Assembly: GCA_017937505.1 (NCBI GenBank) | Contig: JAGBDL010000110.1 | Span: 1-32,604, forward strand | Direction: 5' to 3' | Origin: Clostridia bacterium | GTDB lineage: Bacteria; Bacillota; Clostridia; Christensenellales; Aristaeellaceae | DNA: 32,604 nucleotides | Shown here: one piece after another, positions 24,893 to 32,604 of the stretch | How the letters are laid out: each line of letters opens with the position of its first letter | How positions within the stretch are numbered: the first letter of the stretch is position 1 | Translations under genes and position numbers: made by a program | Notes under the pieces: generated by a model | Seen by the model: the letters and a program-made list of their open reading frames with translations, nothing else | What the model was told of the DNA's origin: nothing | The model's database searches: none

Positions 24893-24953
24893 AGGCTCCC
24901 TCCGTCACGGCAGCGCCGTGGCGCCTCCCCCGCAGGGGAGGCCGAGGCAGCGG
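24893..24953. repeat. GC-rich double-hairpin element between rlmN and prpC
   Basis: The plus strand holds CACGGC-agc-GCCGTG (24906-24920) followed by GCCTCCCC-cgca-GGGGAGGC (24923-24942), introduced by GGCTCCCTCCGT. It fills almost the whole 76-bp gap between the two genes. Its wording resembles dispersed intergenic repeats that I recall from gut Clostridia, a family distinct from copies A and B. Confidence 0.55.
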
Positions 24954-26030
24954 TCATTCTTTCTCGTTCAGCCTCTGATCCTTCAGATACCTGCGGCGCA
25001 GCTGGCCGCATGCGCCCTCGATGTCGTCGCCCATCTCTCTCCGCCGGGTGACGGAGATGTTCTTCTGCTCCAGCACCTTTTTGAACGCGTCCACCTCGCG
25101 CTCGGACACGCCCTGAAGCCCGCGCTCGGGCACGGCGTTGAGCGGGATGAGGTTCACATGGCACTGCATGCCGCGAAGGCGCGCAGCCAGCTCGGCCGCA
25201 TGCTCCGGCGCGGCGTTCACGCCGTGCACCAGCGCGTATTCAAAGATCACGCGGCGACCCGTCTTCTCGATGTAATACCGACAGGCGGAAAGCACCTCGT
25301 CCATGGAATACCGGTTGGCGATGGGCATCGTCTGCCGGCGGATCTCGTCGTTGGGCGCGTGCAGCGACAGCGACAGCGTCACCGGCAGATCCTCCTCGGC
25401 GAATCTCAGCATGTTCGGCACCAGGCCGCAGGTGGACAGCGACACGCTGCGCATGCCGATGCACAGCCCGCCCTCCATGCGCAGAATCCGCAGGAACTTG
25501 ACCACATTGTCGTAGTTGTCAAATGGCTCGCCGCTGCCCATCAGCACGATATTGCCGACCTTCTGCCCCTCGCCCTGCGCCGCGAGAATCCCGTTGGCGC
25601 AGACGATCTGGCCCAGCATCTCCGCCGGGGTCAGGCTGCGGGCGCAGCCGTCCAGCGTGCTCGCGCAGAACTTGCAGCCCATGCGGCAGCCCACCTGCGT
25701 GGACAGGCACAGCGTGTTGCCGTACTTGTAGCGCATGAGCACGCCCTCAATGACGTGGTTGTCCGGCAGGCGATAGAGCAGCTTGATCGTGCCGTCGAGC
25801 TTCGACTGAATGGTTTCGAGCACAGAAACCGGGTTGTCGATACAGGTTTCCTCAAGCGTCTCGCGCAGCGCCTTGGGCAGATTGCTCATGCGCTCAAACG
25901 GCACGCCCTGATGCAGCCACGCAAACACCTGCTTCGCCCGGAAGGCCGGCTGGCCCTGCGCCTTGAAAAACGCGCCAAGCTCCTCGGGGGTGAGCCCGAG
26001 AAGCTGCGTCTTGTCGTTTCTATTTTCCAT
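24954..26030 (-). CDS. rlmN: 23S rRNA (adenine-2503-C2)-methyltransferase RlmN
   Basis: RlmN is a radical-SAM enzyme that methylates C2 of A2503 in 23S rRNA, and of A37 in some tRNAs. The 358 residues show an N-terminal helical domain, the cluster-binding CRMGCKFC (Cys115, 119, 122), the SAM-binding GSGEPFDN and SLSTCGLVP regions, and the catalytic Cys341 in EGACGQL. Cys341 completes the two-cysteine mechanism and separates it from unrelated radical-SAM proteins. Cfr-type resistance enzymes are related, but the position after rsmB argues for RlmN. Start ATG 26030 is six bases after the rsmB stop. Confidence 0.96.
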   Translation of the reverse strand: MENRNDKTQLLGLTPEELGAFFKAQGQPAFRAKQVFAWLHQGVPFERMSNLPKALRETLEETCIDNPVSVLETIQSKLDGTIKLLYRLPDNHVIEGVLMRYKYGNTLCLSTQVGCRMGCKFCASTLDGCARSLTPAEMLGQIVCANGILAAQGEGQKVGNIVLMGSGEPFDNYDNVVKFLRILRMEGGLCIGMRSVSLSTCGLVPNMLRFAEEDLPVTLSLSLHAPNDEIRRQTMPIANRYSMDEVLSACRYYIEKTGRRVIFEYALVHGVNAAPEHAAELAARLRGMQCHVNLIPLNAVPERGLQGVSEREVDAFKKVLEQKNISVTRRREMGDDIEGACGQLRRRYLKDQRLNEKE

Positions 26031-26036
26031 CTTCGC

Positions 26037-27689
26037 TTACACTCTGGCCCTGCGCAGGCGGCAGACGTAGAAGCCGTCCGTACCATCGCGGTGGGCAAAC
26101 ATCTGCAGGCCGGTCGCGTTTTCATGCTCAGCCAGCGCCTGCGGCAGCTCCGCACCCATCGGGAAGATTTCATACTCCGGATGGCGCGCAAGGAACGCCT
26201 CGATCTGCTGTCCGTTCTCCTGCGGGAGAATGGAGCAGGTGGAATACACCAGCGTGCCGCCGGCCTTGACCATCGGCGCGACCGCGTCGAGGATCTCGCT
26301 CTGCGTGCGGCAGAGGGACGCGACGCCCTCGCGGCTCACGCGGTACTTGACGTCCGGCTTCTCGAGCATCACGCCCGTGCCGGAGCACGGCGCGTCGATC
26401 AGCGCCGCGTCGAGCGTCATCGCCATCTCCGGGCGCGGCGCGGAGGCGTCCTTCACCGCCGGGCGGACGTTCTCCAACTTCAGGCGGTTCGCGGTGCCGC
26501 GGATCAGCTCCACGCGGTGCGCGTGGGTATCCCAGGCGTAGACGCGGCCGGTGTCGTTCATCATCTCGCTGAGCACGGCCGTCTTGCCGCCCGGCGCGGC
26601 GCACGCGTCCAGCACCGTCTGGCCCGGCTTCGCGCCGACCATGCGGGCCGCAATCACGGAGCTCTCGCCCTGGATGGTGAACAGGCCGTTCTGGAACGCG
26701 CGCATGCGGGTCATGTCGCCGGCATTCTTCACCTTGTAGGTGCCCGGCACGATGCCCGGGGAAAACTCCAGTTCCTCGTCTGCAAACAGCGCGCGCAGGC
26801 GCGCGTCGTCGCAGCGCAGGTAGTTCACGCGCACGGTGATGTCGCGATCCTTCGGACGATAGCGCAGGATTTCCAGCGCTTCATGCTCGCCGTAGGCCTC
26901 AATGAGCAGCTGCGCCAGATCCATCGGCGCGGAGAACATGACGGACAGGTACTTCGCCGGGTCGTCCTGCGGCTTGGGCCACACGACGCTTTCCCTGCCG
27001 CGGATCATGTTGCGCAGCACGGCGTTCACCAGACCCGTGAAGCCCTCAAAGCCCATCGCGCGGGTCAGGCTGACGCTCTCGTCCACCGCGGCCATGTCCG
27101 GCACGCGGTCTAGGCAGAACAGCTGATACGCGCCCATGCGCAGAATCTCGCGCACGGCGGGCTCAATTTCCTTTTCGCCCTCCAGGAACTGATCGATGCG
27201 CCAGTCGAGCGTGATCCGGTTTTCCAGCGTACCGTAGACCAGCTGCGTGGTGAACGCGCGGTCGCGCCGGCCAAAGGCGGCCTGCGCCAGGCGCTTGTCC
27301 AGCGCCAGGGACGCGTACGCGTCGCTGCGGCTCACGTCCAGCAGCGTTTCCAGCGCCACGCGGCGCGGCGCGAGGTTCATCGGCTTCGGCTTTTCCGGGC
27401 GCGGAGAAACGCCCTTCTTTTCGCCGAAGGACGGCCTGTCGCCGCGCGGTGCAAAGCCCTTCTTTTCGCCAAAGAACGGCTTCCCGCCGCGCGGAACGAA
27501 GGCCTTCTTCCCGTCAATGCTGCGCTTCTCGCCGAAGCTCTTCTTCTCACCGAAGCTCTTCTTCTCACCGAAGCTCTTCTTTTCGCCAAAGCCGCGCTTT
27601 TCTCCGCCGAAGCCCGGCTTGCGCTCCTTGTTCTGCTCAAACTTCCTGCCGCTGCGGAATCCGCCGTCGCGGCCCCTGTTGTCTGCCAT
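26037..27689 (-). CDS. rsmB: 16S rRNA cytosine-967 C5-methyltransferase RsmB with a long repetitive N-terminal tail
   Basis: RsmB methylates C967 of 16S rRNA. The 550 residues divide into a basic low-complexity tail (1-103), a NusB-like domain (about 105-235) and a Rossmann methyltransferase domain. The last has DACAAPGGKTAVL, DAPCSGTGVM with the first cysteine and VYSTCSILPQENGQQ with the catalytic cysteine. The tail is rich in Gly, Lys, Arg and Phe and repeats FGEKK; four tandem 18-bp units lie at 27519-27590. The start ATG 27689 has GGAAAGG at good spacing and lies three bases after the fmt stop. An ATG at residue 104 would give the usual family length but has no ribosome site. Other RsmB proteins are about 100 residues shorter. 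Confidence 0.93.
   Translation of the reverse strand: MADNRGRDGGFRSGRKFEQNKERKPGFGGEKRGFGEKKSFGEKKSFGEKKSFGEKRSIDGKKAFVPRGGKPFFGEKKGFAPRGDRPSFGEKKGVSPRPEKPKPMNLAPRRVALETLLDVSRSDAYASLALDKRLAQAAFGRRDRAFTTQLVYGTLENRITLDWRIDQFLEGEKEIEPAVREILRMGAYQLFCLDRVPDMAAVDESVSLTRAMGFEGFTGLVNAVLRNMIRGRESVVWPKPQDDPAKYLSVMFSAPMDLAQLLIEAYGEHEALEILRYRPKDRDITVRVNYLRCDDARLRALFADEELEFSPGIVPGTYKVKNAGDMTRMRAFQNGLFTIQGESSVIAARMVGAKPGQTVLDACAAPGGKTAVLSEMMNDTGRVYAWDTHAHRVELIRGTANRLKLENVRPAVKDASAPRPEMAMTLDAALIDAPCSGTGVMLEKPDVKYRVSREGVASLCRTQSEILDAVAPMVKAGGTLVYSTCSILPQENGQQIEAFLARHPEYEIFPMGAELPQALAEHENATGLQMFAHRDGTDGFYVCRLRRARV
27519..27590 (-). repeat. four tandem 18-bp coding repeats in rsmB
   Basis: The units encode F-G-E-K-K-S three times and F-G-E-K-R-S once (residues 34-57). 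Further looser FGEKKG copies follow at residues 73-78 and 88-93. The units differ only at a few third positions, which suggests recent slippage growth of the tail. Confidence 0.85.
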
Positions 27690-27692
27690 GCT

Positions 27693-28631
27693 TTACGCCT
27701 TTCCCAGGCAAACGCCTGTCTCCATGGTGTGCCCGCGCAGATAGTCCTTCGCGTTCATGCGCTTCGCGCCGGGCATCTGAATCTGCGCGAGGAGCACGTC
27801 ATGATCGCCGCAGGAGACGACCAGTCCCCGCTTGGCGTCCGCCGCGATGATCTCGCCGGGTGCGCCGCTCGCCGCGCCGTCCAGTATGGTGAGCTCAAAG
27901 ACTTTGATCGTCTGCTCGCCGAGCGTCGTGAACGCGCCCGGCCACGGAGTCGTGCCGCGAACCAGCCAGTCAAGCTCCTGCGCAGGCTTCCTCCAGTCGA
28001 TGCGGCCCAGCTCCTTGTCCATCTTCGGCTCATAGGTGGCCGCCTCGTGATCCTGCGGGATGCGCAAAAGCGTTCCCGCCTCCAGCGCGCGGATCGTCTC
28101 GATAAGCAGCTCAGCCCCCATCACGGCCAGACGGTCGGTCAATTCGCCCGCGTTTTCCGTTTGGCCGATCGGCGTCTCGCGCGTGAGCAGGATGTCGCCC
28201 GTGTCCATGCCCTTGTCGGTGAACATGGTCGTCACGCCGGTCACCTGATCGCCCTTGATGATGCTCCAGTTGATCGGTGCGCTGCCGCGGTGCCTGGGCA
28301 GCAGCGAGGAATGCACGTTGATCGTGCCCAGCGGCGGGATATCCAGGATCTCCTGGGAGAGCAGCTGGCCAAACGCCGCCGTGACGCACAGATCCGGCGC
28401 GCAGCCCTTGAGCATGGCCACGCCCTCCTCGCGCTTGATGCGCTCCGGCTGGAAGACCGGGATGCCCGCGCTTTGGGCCAGCTCCTTCACCGGGCAGGCG
28501 GCGAGCTTGTGGCCGCGCCCCTTCGGGCGATCCGGCTGGCAGAAGACGCCGACGACCTCATAGCCCTGGTCAATCAGCGCCCTGAGCGACGGCACGGCGA
28601 AGTCCGGCGTGCCCATGAATACGATTCTCAC
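27693..28631 (-). CDS. fmt: methionyl-tRNA formyltransferase
   Basis: Fmt formylates initiator methionyl-tRNA using 10-formyltetrahydrofolate. The 312 residues show IVFMGTPDFAVPSL at the start, the catalytic Asn105 and His107 in NVHSSLLPRHRGSAPINW, and Asp143 in DKGMDTGDILL. The C-terminal OB-like domain begins near LVRGTTPWPGAF. It starts with GTG 28631, overlapping the def stop as GTGA. The def-fmt pair is the standard formylation/deformylation operon. Confidence 0.97.
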   Translation of the reverse strand: MRIVFMGTPDFAVPSLRALIDQGYEVVGVFCQPDRPKGRGHKLAACPVKELAQSAGIPVFQPERIKREEGVAMLKGCAPDLCVTAAFGQLLSQEILDIPPLGTINVHSSLLPRHRGSAPINWSIIKGDQVTGVTTMFTDKGMDTGDILLTRETPIGQTENAGELTDRLAVMGAELLIETIRALEAGTLLRIPQDHEAATYEPKMDKELGRIDWRKPAQELDWLVRGTTPWPGAFTTLGEQTIKVFELTILDGAASGAPGEIIAADAKRGLVVSCGDHDVLLAQIQMPGAKRMNAKDYLRGHTMETGVCLGKA

Positions 28632-29110
28632 GCTTCCCCGCCCTCTTCTTCCTCTTCGTTGTCAAAAATCTCGCGGTACATCTTGTCCACATACAGCACG
28701 CCGTCCAGATGATCGGTCTCGTGCATGATGCAGCGCGCCAGCAGATCCTCCGCCTCGATCTCATACCACTCGCCGTTGCGGTCCTGGAAGCGCGCGCGCA
28801 CGACCATTGGGCGCTTGACCATGCCGCGACGGCCGGGCACGGAGAGGCAGCCCTCCGGGCCGTCCTGCTCACCCTCGACGGAAACGATCTCCGGGTTCAC
28901 CATCTCGATCAGGCCGTCGCCGCAGTCCATCACGACCACGCGGCGCAGCACCGCCACCTGCGGGGCAGCCAGGCCCACGCCGTTGGCATGGTACATGGTC
29001 TCGGCCATGTCGTCCAGCAGCCTGTGCAGCCGCTCGTCAAACTTCTCCACCGGACGGCTCTTCTTGCGCAGCAGCTCGTCCTCAATATACACCATCTTGC
29101 GAAGCGCCAT
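28628..29110 (-). CDS. def: peptide deformylase
   Basis: Def removes the formyl group from new proteins. The 160-residue metalloenzyme has all three motifs: GVGLAAPQ (44-51), EGCLS (86-90, Cys88 binds the metal) and HETDH (130-134). The C-terminus is an acidic run (NEEEEEGGE). Start ATG 29110 has AGGAGAG upstream. It is the first gene of a nine-gene run ending at thiN. In many Bacillota it follows priA directly; here two plus-strand genes stand between. Confidence 0.97.
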   Translation of the reverse strand: MALRKMVYIEDELLRKKSRPVEKFDERLHRLLDDMAETMYHANGVGLAAPQVAVLRRVVVMDCGDGLIEMVNPEIVSVEGEQDGPEGCLSVPGRRGMVKRPMVVRARFQDRNGEWYEIEAEDLLARCIMHETDHLDGVLYVDKMYREIFDNEEEEEGGEA

Positions 29111-29200
29111 GATCTTCTCTCCTTTATGAATTCCGGAACAGGTTCAGGCCCGATTGCGCAGCCAGAGCGCAGTCAGGCATAATACTCCATAATCCATATC

Positions 29201-29206
29201 ATTATA
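29201..29206 (-). promoter_or_regulatory. possible -10 box of the def operon
   Basis: TATAAT on the minus strand stands about 90 bases before the def start. The region 16-18 bases upstream has no recognisable -35 element, so this call is tentative. Confidence 0.3.
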
Positions 29207-29242
29207 AAACAACTTCCGGCAAAAGGGAAGGGACAAATATAC

Positions 29243-29272
29243 AGAAAAAGCATGCCGCTGCTTCGGCACGCT
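29243..29272 (-). terminator. hairpin terminator facing leftward, upstream of def
   Basis: AGCGTGCCG (29272-29264) pairs with CGGCATGCT (29257-29249) with one wobble, and TTTTT-like sequence follows on the minus strand. No minus-strand gene lies directly before it. The nearest is priA, 1.4 kb upstream, whose transcript would have to cross the two plus-strand genes in antisense. Confidence 0.65.
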
Positions 29273-29380
29273 CAAAATTCTTTTCTTTTTTGTACGCTTA
29301 TATTACCACAAAAGGGGGAAAAAGTCAAGTCTTACGCTTTTTCCCGCGCGGGTGTATAGAGAATAGCGGAGGTGAATTCC

Positions 29381-29785
29381 ATGCTGTTTCCCGTTCCGAG
29401 AATCGAAGGCGCGATGCTCAACGAACAGACCGCGCCCTTTGGCCTCAGCCTCTCCCCTGTGCAGATCGCCGCGCTGCAAAAGCAGGAAGGTCAGGCGCTT
29501 TCCCGTACCGGCCGCGTGTGCTTCGGCAAAAGCATTCTGCCCCGTCTGGCCGCCGCGTTCGCCGGCTCGCCGCACATTCAGGCCTGCGACTGGGCGGACA
29601 CGCTGGGCGAATTGACCGAGCTGTTCTACGCCCTCAAGCGCGAGACGCAGGACTCACTCAGCGACGACGAGCTGATCGAGCGCATGGTCCGCACGTTCAA
29701 CGGCCCGGCGCAGGGCTCGACCCTCCTGCTGACCGATTTCTTCTTCATGCCGGACGAGACGGAGGAGGAGGACGATGAAGACTGA
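29381..29785 (+). CDS. DUF6323 family protein
   Basis: A 134-residue protein that I recognise as the DUF6323 family of Clostridia, function unknown. Family-like stretches are LSRTGRVCFGKSILPRLAAAF (read in two parts), a DTLGELTELFYALKRET helix, LSDDELIERMVRTFNGPAQGS and an acidic C-terminus (DETEEEDDED). I start at ATG 29381, because GGAGGTG lies seven bases before it; an in-frame GTG at 29372 overlaps that site. It overlaps the next gene by 11 bases. I recall DUF6323 and DUF6179 genes occurring together, which supports the paired call. Confidence 0.75.
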   Translation: MLFPVPRIEGAMLNEQTAPFGLSLSPVQIAALQKQEGQALSRTGRVCFGKSILPRLAAAFAGSPHIQACDWADTLGELTELFYALKRETQDSLSDDELIERMVRTFNGPAQGSTLLLTDFFFMPDETEEEDDED

Positions 29786-30683
29786 CCTGACGCGCCTGCT
29801 CACCCGAGCGGAAAACGACGACCTGCGTGCGGAGCTGCTCGCCCTGCTGCGCTTGCAGGCCGTCGCCTATACGCAGGGCGACAGCGACAGCCTGCCCGCT
29901 GAGGTGATGCTGGAGCTGCTTGCCTCGCTGCTGTACACGCTGGGCGTCGATCCCGCTCAGCCCCAGACGCTTGCGCCGCTGTACGGCAGGGATCTGCGCC
30001 CGCTTTATGAGGCGGGCTGCCGCGCGCTGCTACGCAAAACAGAGCAGGCACGCGCGCTCATTCAGGCGCTCTGCCGGGAAACGCCGCCGCTGGGCTGCTT
30101 GTCCCTAAGCGACACCGTGCGCAGCATCCTTGCCTCGCTGGACCACTATGACGCGCGCTTCTTCGCCCACCGCGTTCCCGGCGAGATCGACTATCAGCTG
30201 ATCGACCCCGTGCCCGAGAGCGTGCAGGGCATCGACTACATCCTGCTCTACCTTTCGCGCCTGCGCGCGGAAATGCGCTTTCTCGGCCGCTTTCCGCAGC
30301 ACCGGCTGCTCGCCCTGCTGGACGGGACAAATCCCAGCTGGCGTGAGGAGATCGTCAGCCTCTGCCTGAGCGTCGGCGCCAACGCGCTGGGGCTCGTGCT
30401 GCTCGGCGAGGATCCCCGCCGCCTGCACATCCGCGAAAGCGAACGACAGGCGCTTTTGCAGCTTTTCTCGCCCCTGCACCCGCTGGACATTGAAAACAGG
30501 CTGGCACGCGCGTGCGGCAGCCTGCTGGATACGCTTGATCTTCGCGAGGCGCAGGACGCGGACATGATGCGCGCGCTGTGCCGCGATCTCGCCCCGCGCA
30601 TCCGCAGCGCCGCGGACGCGGGCGATCTGTCGCATGTGTTTGGCGGGTTCGGGGTGCCGGTCAAAGCATACTCCCCGGGTTGA
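29775..30683 (+). CDS. DUF6179-like protein
   Basis: A 302-residue, mostly helical protein without signal peptide or membrane segment. The N-terminal AVAYTQGDSDSLPAEVMLELLASLLYTLGV resembles the opening of DUF6179 proteins (read in parts), which accompany DUF6323 genes. Other notable stretches are DHYDARFFAHRVPGEIDYQL, PVPESVQGIDYILLYL and GLVLLGEDPRRLHI. From memory, many relatives are longer, so this may be a short form. Start ATG 29775 lies within the end of the DUF6323 gene. The stop at 30681-30683 overlaps the end of priA on the other strand by 23 bp. No biochemical function can be assigned. Confidence 0.65.
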   Translation: MKTDLTRLLTRAENDDLRAELLALLRLQAVAYTQGDSDSLPAEVMLELLASLLYTLGVDPAQPQTLAPLYGRDLRPLYEAGCRALLRKTEQARALIQALCRETPPLGCLSLSDTVRSILASLDHYDARFFAHRVPGEIDYQLIDPVPESVQGIDYILLYLSRLRAEMRFLGRFPQHRLLALLDGTNPSWREEIVSLCLSVGANALGLVLLGEDPRRLHIRESERQALLQLFSPLHPLDIENRLARACGSLLDTLDLREAQDADMMRALCRDLAPRIRSAADAGDLSHVFGGFGVPVKAYSPG

Positions 30684-32604
30684 CCTGACACACGCACGCG
30701 CAGCGCTCCAGCGGCGTCCTGGCGATCTCGCTCATCTTGCCCACGGCCTCCTGGCAGACGGACTTGTCCACGATCTTGAGCGCGACCTGCCAGCGGCTCT
30801 TGCCCTTGATGCGCTTCACCGGGCAGGGCATCACGCGCAGGGAGACGACGTATTTGCGCAGGTAGGCGCGCCGCTCCAAAAACGCCTCCATCTGGCGCAT
30901 GGCGCTCTCCGCGGCGGACTGTGCGTCCTCCTCGCAGTCTGCCTCGTAGAGCAGGCGGGCGATGAGCGTGTACGGCGGATAGAGCGCGCGCTTTCTGCGC
31001 ACCATCTCCGCCTCGTAAAACGCGCGGTAATCCTGGCGGCTGGCCGTCTCGATCGCGTAGTGCTCCGGATCGTACGTCTGCAAAAAGACCTCGCCCGGCG
31101 TATCCGCGCGGCCCGCGCGCCCGGCGACCTGCGTGAGCAGCTGGAACGTCCGCTCGGCGGACCGGTAGTCCGGGAGCCTCAGCATCGCGTCGGCGGCGAC
31201 GATGCCGACCATCGTCACGTTCGGGAAGTCGAGGCCCTTGGCAATCATCTGCGTGCCCACCAGAATCCGCGCCTCGCCCCGGCGGAACTGCGCGAGGAGC
31301 CGCTCGTGCGCGTCCTTCTGGCGCGTGGTGTCGTTGTCCATGCGCAGCACCGGAACGTCCGGGAAGAATTTTTTCACTTCCTCCTCCACGCGCTGCGTGC
31401 CCGTACCGAAATACTTGATGTATTTGCTCCCGCATTCCGGGCAGACCGTCGGCACGGGCTGCTCCTGCCCGCAGTAGTGGCAGCGCAGCGTGTTTTCCGC
31501 GCTGTGGTACGTCATGGAGACGTCGCACTGGGTGCAGGTGACGGTGTAGCCGCAGCTGCGGCAGGAGACGAACGTCGAGTAGCCGCGCCGGTTGACGAAC
31601 AGAATCGCCTGCTTGCCCGCGTCCATGCAGCGCTTCAGGCCGTCCAGCAGCGCGCCGGAGAAGACCGAGCGGTTGCCCTGGGCCAGCTCTCTGCGCATAT
31701 CGACGACGTGCACCTCGGGCATCGGACGGTTGTTGACGCGCCGGGGCATGGTGAGCAGCGTCAGGTCGCCCCGGCCCGCGAGCGCAAAGGAGCGCATGCT
31801 CGGCGTGGCGCTGGCCAGCAGCAGCGCGGCCCCCTCCCGCTCGCAGCGCATACGCGCCAGCTCGCGCGCGTCGTAGCGCGGCGTGTTGTCCGCGATGTAG
31901 CTGCCCTCATGCTCCTCGTCGATGATGATGAGGCCCACGTTCTCCAGCGGCGCGAAGATCGCCGAGCGCGCACCGATGACCACGCGCACGTCGCCCCGAC
32001 GGATGCGCCGCCACTCGTCGTAGCGCTCGCCCGGGGACAGGCGCGAGTGCAGCACCGCCGCGTCCTCGCCAAAGCGGGAGCGGAACCACATGACCATCTG
32101 CGGGGTCAGCGCAATCTCCGGCACGAGCACGATAGCTGTCTTGCCCAGCTGGGCCGCATGGCGCACGGCGCGGATGAACACTTCGGTCTTGCCGCTGCCC
32201 GTCACGCCGTAGAGCAGAAACGCGCCCTTCCCCGCCGTCACCGCGGGCAGGAGCGCGCTGAGCACGTCCTGCTGCTGATGCGTGAGCTGCGGGTCCTGCG
32301 CGGCCAGGCGCTCCATCGCGCCGTACGGACTACGCAGCACCTCGCGCTTCTCCAGCTTCACAAAGCCCATTTCACGCAGCGCGTGCAGCGCCGGACGCAC
32401 GTCGCCCAGCCGCGCGCGCAGCGTCTCGCAGGGCAGCTCGCCGTTTTCGCTCTCCATCAGCAGGCTCAGCACGGCGGCGCGCTTGGGCGCGCGCTTCTGG
32501 GCGGCGAGCACCTGCGCGCGCACGGCGGGCTCCACGGTCAGCACCGCGATCTCCTGCGTCTTCTCCGCGATGCGCTCGCCGCGCATCTGCGCCGGAAACA
32601 TGAG
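30661..32604 (-). CDS. priA: primosomal helicase PriA, lacking only its N-terminal part (cut by window edge)
   Basis: PriA restarts stalled replication forks by loading the DnaB-type helicase. About 647 residues are visible and the frame is open to the window edge, so the N-terminal DNA-binding domain lies outside. Present are Walker A GVTGSGKTE, IVLVPEIALTPQM, the DEEH box in IIIDEEHEGSY, and LASATPSMRS. The zinc-binding insert has CRSCGYTVTCTQC, CHYCG and CPECG, and helicase motifs GTQMIAKGLDFP and QVAGRAGRAD follow. The C-terminal domain ends in CACVCQVNPGSML. No terminator follows the stop; the gene runs tail to tail into the DUF6179-like gene. Confidence 0.97.
   Translation of the reverse strand, partial: LMFPAQMRGERIAEKTQEIAVLTVEPAVRAQVLAAQKRAPKRAAVLSLLMESENGELPCETLRARLGDVRPALHALREMGFVKLEKREVLRSPYGAMERLAAQDPQLTHQQQDVLSALLPAVTAGKGAFLLYGVTGSGKTEVFIRAVRHAAQLGKTAIVLVPEIALTPQMVMWFRSRFGEDAAVLHSRLSPGERYDEWRRIRRGDVRVVIGARSAIFAPLENVGLIIIDEEHEGSYIADNTPRYDARELARMRCEREGAALLLASATPSMRSFALAGRGDLTLLTMPRRVNNRPMPEVHVVDMRRELAQGNRSVFSGALLDGLKRCMDAGKQAILFVNRRGYSTFVSCRSCGYTVTCTQCDVSMTYHSAENTLRCHYCGQEQPVPTVCPECGSKYIKYFGTGTQRVEEEVKKFFPDVPVLRMDNDTTRQKDAHERLLAQFRRGEARILVGTQMIAKGLDFPNVTMVGIVAADAMLRLPDYRSAERTFQLLTQVAGRAGRADTPGEVFLQTYDPEHYAIETASRQDYRAFYEAEMVRRKRALYPPYTLIARLLYEADCEEDAQSAAESAMRQMEAFLERRAYLRKYVVSLRVMPCPVKRIKGKSRWQVALKIVDKSVCQEAVGKMSEIARTPLERCACVCQVNPGSML

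Larger units (their letters stand above)
29111..29380. other. 270-bp region between def and the DUF6323 gene, read outward in both directions
   Basis: On the minus strand a TATAAT (29206-29201) without a good -35 box may serve def. A hairpin terminator (29243-29272) faces the same way. On the plus side, just before the DUF6323 ribosome site, is a perfect 10-base palindrome CCCGCGCGGG (29343-29352) that could be an operator or chance. I find no confident plus-strand promoter. Confidence 0.45.

Noticed and set aside
27519-27590. The tandem 18-bp units as a possible CRISPR or regulatory repeat
   Set aside because: The units are contiguous without spacers and keep the rsmB reading frame, so they are a coding repeat.

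Overview
The window is GC-rich bacterial chromosome that looks like a high-GC member of the Clostridia (Bacillota). The evidence is a dgt-dnaG-rpoD-trmK/nif3-zinc ribbon block, a priA/def-fmt-rsmB-rlmN-prpC-prkC-rsgA-rpe-thiN block, consensus sigma-A promoters, strong Shine-Dalgarno sites and many ATGA/GTGA stop-start overlaps. I cannot name the species. Nearly every gene is on the minus strand, so transcription runs from high to low coordinates. The only plus-strand genes I support are the pair at 29381-30683 and a relic near 8834.

Layout in transcription order. (1) 32604-30661: priA, cut by the window edge, overlapping tail to tail with a plus-strand DUF6323-DUF6179 pair (29381-30683). (2) 29110-20063: a nine-gene run def, fmt, rsmB, rlmN, prpC, prkC, rsgA, rpe, thiN, covering translation start and maturation, rRNA methylation, a PASTA kinase with its phosphatase, ribosome assembly, pentose phosphate metabolism and thiamine. 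It ends at a terminator at 20004-20041. (3) 19831-13389: dgt, dnaG and rpoD up to a terminator at 15724-15750, then a fused trmK-nif3 gene and a zinc-ribbon coiled-coil gene up to a terminator at 13267-13291. (4) 13237-12427: a DUF5655 gene whose stop codon overlaps the rnpB promoter, then RNase P RNA and its terminator. (5) 12251-9083: a decaying sugar-catabolism locus with an alpha-mannosidase (GH38) N-terminal stub joined to a LacI-family C-terminal stub, a sucrose phosphorylase-like pseudogene, and one intact gene encoding a ROK sugar kinase fused to a GmhA-like SIS isomerase domain. A terminator and an ArdC-like relic follow. (6) 8823-1: one promoter drives a tightly packed operon of four paralogous family 2 glycosyltransferases, a polysaccharide pyruvyl transferase, an FrhB-like iron-sulfur protein, a MATE transporter and comEC (cut by the window edge). 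This reads as a surface-glycan cassette with a DNA-uptake channel gene on its 3' end.

The most unusual observations are the ROK-SIS fusion left intact among wrecked neighbours, the TrmK-Nif3 fusion, and a two-hairpin repeat. The repeat occurs at nearly the same place in the leaders of dgt and trmK-nif3, with covarying stems. Two further observations stand out: the DUF6323-DUF6179 pair sits between priA and def with no terminator before the shared 3' end, and RsmB carries a long basic repetitive N-terminal tail. I saw no tRNA, CRISPR array, insertion sequence or complete mobile element.
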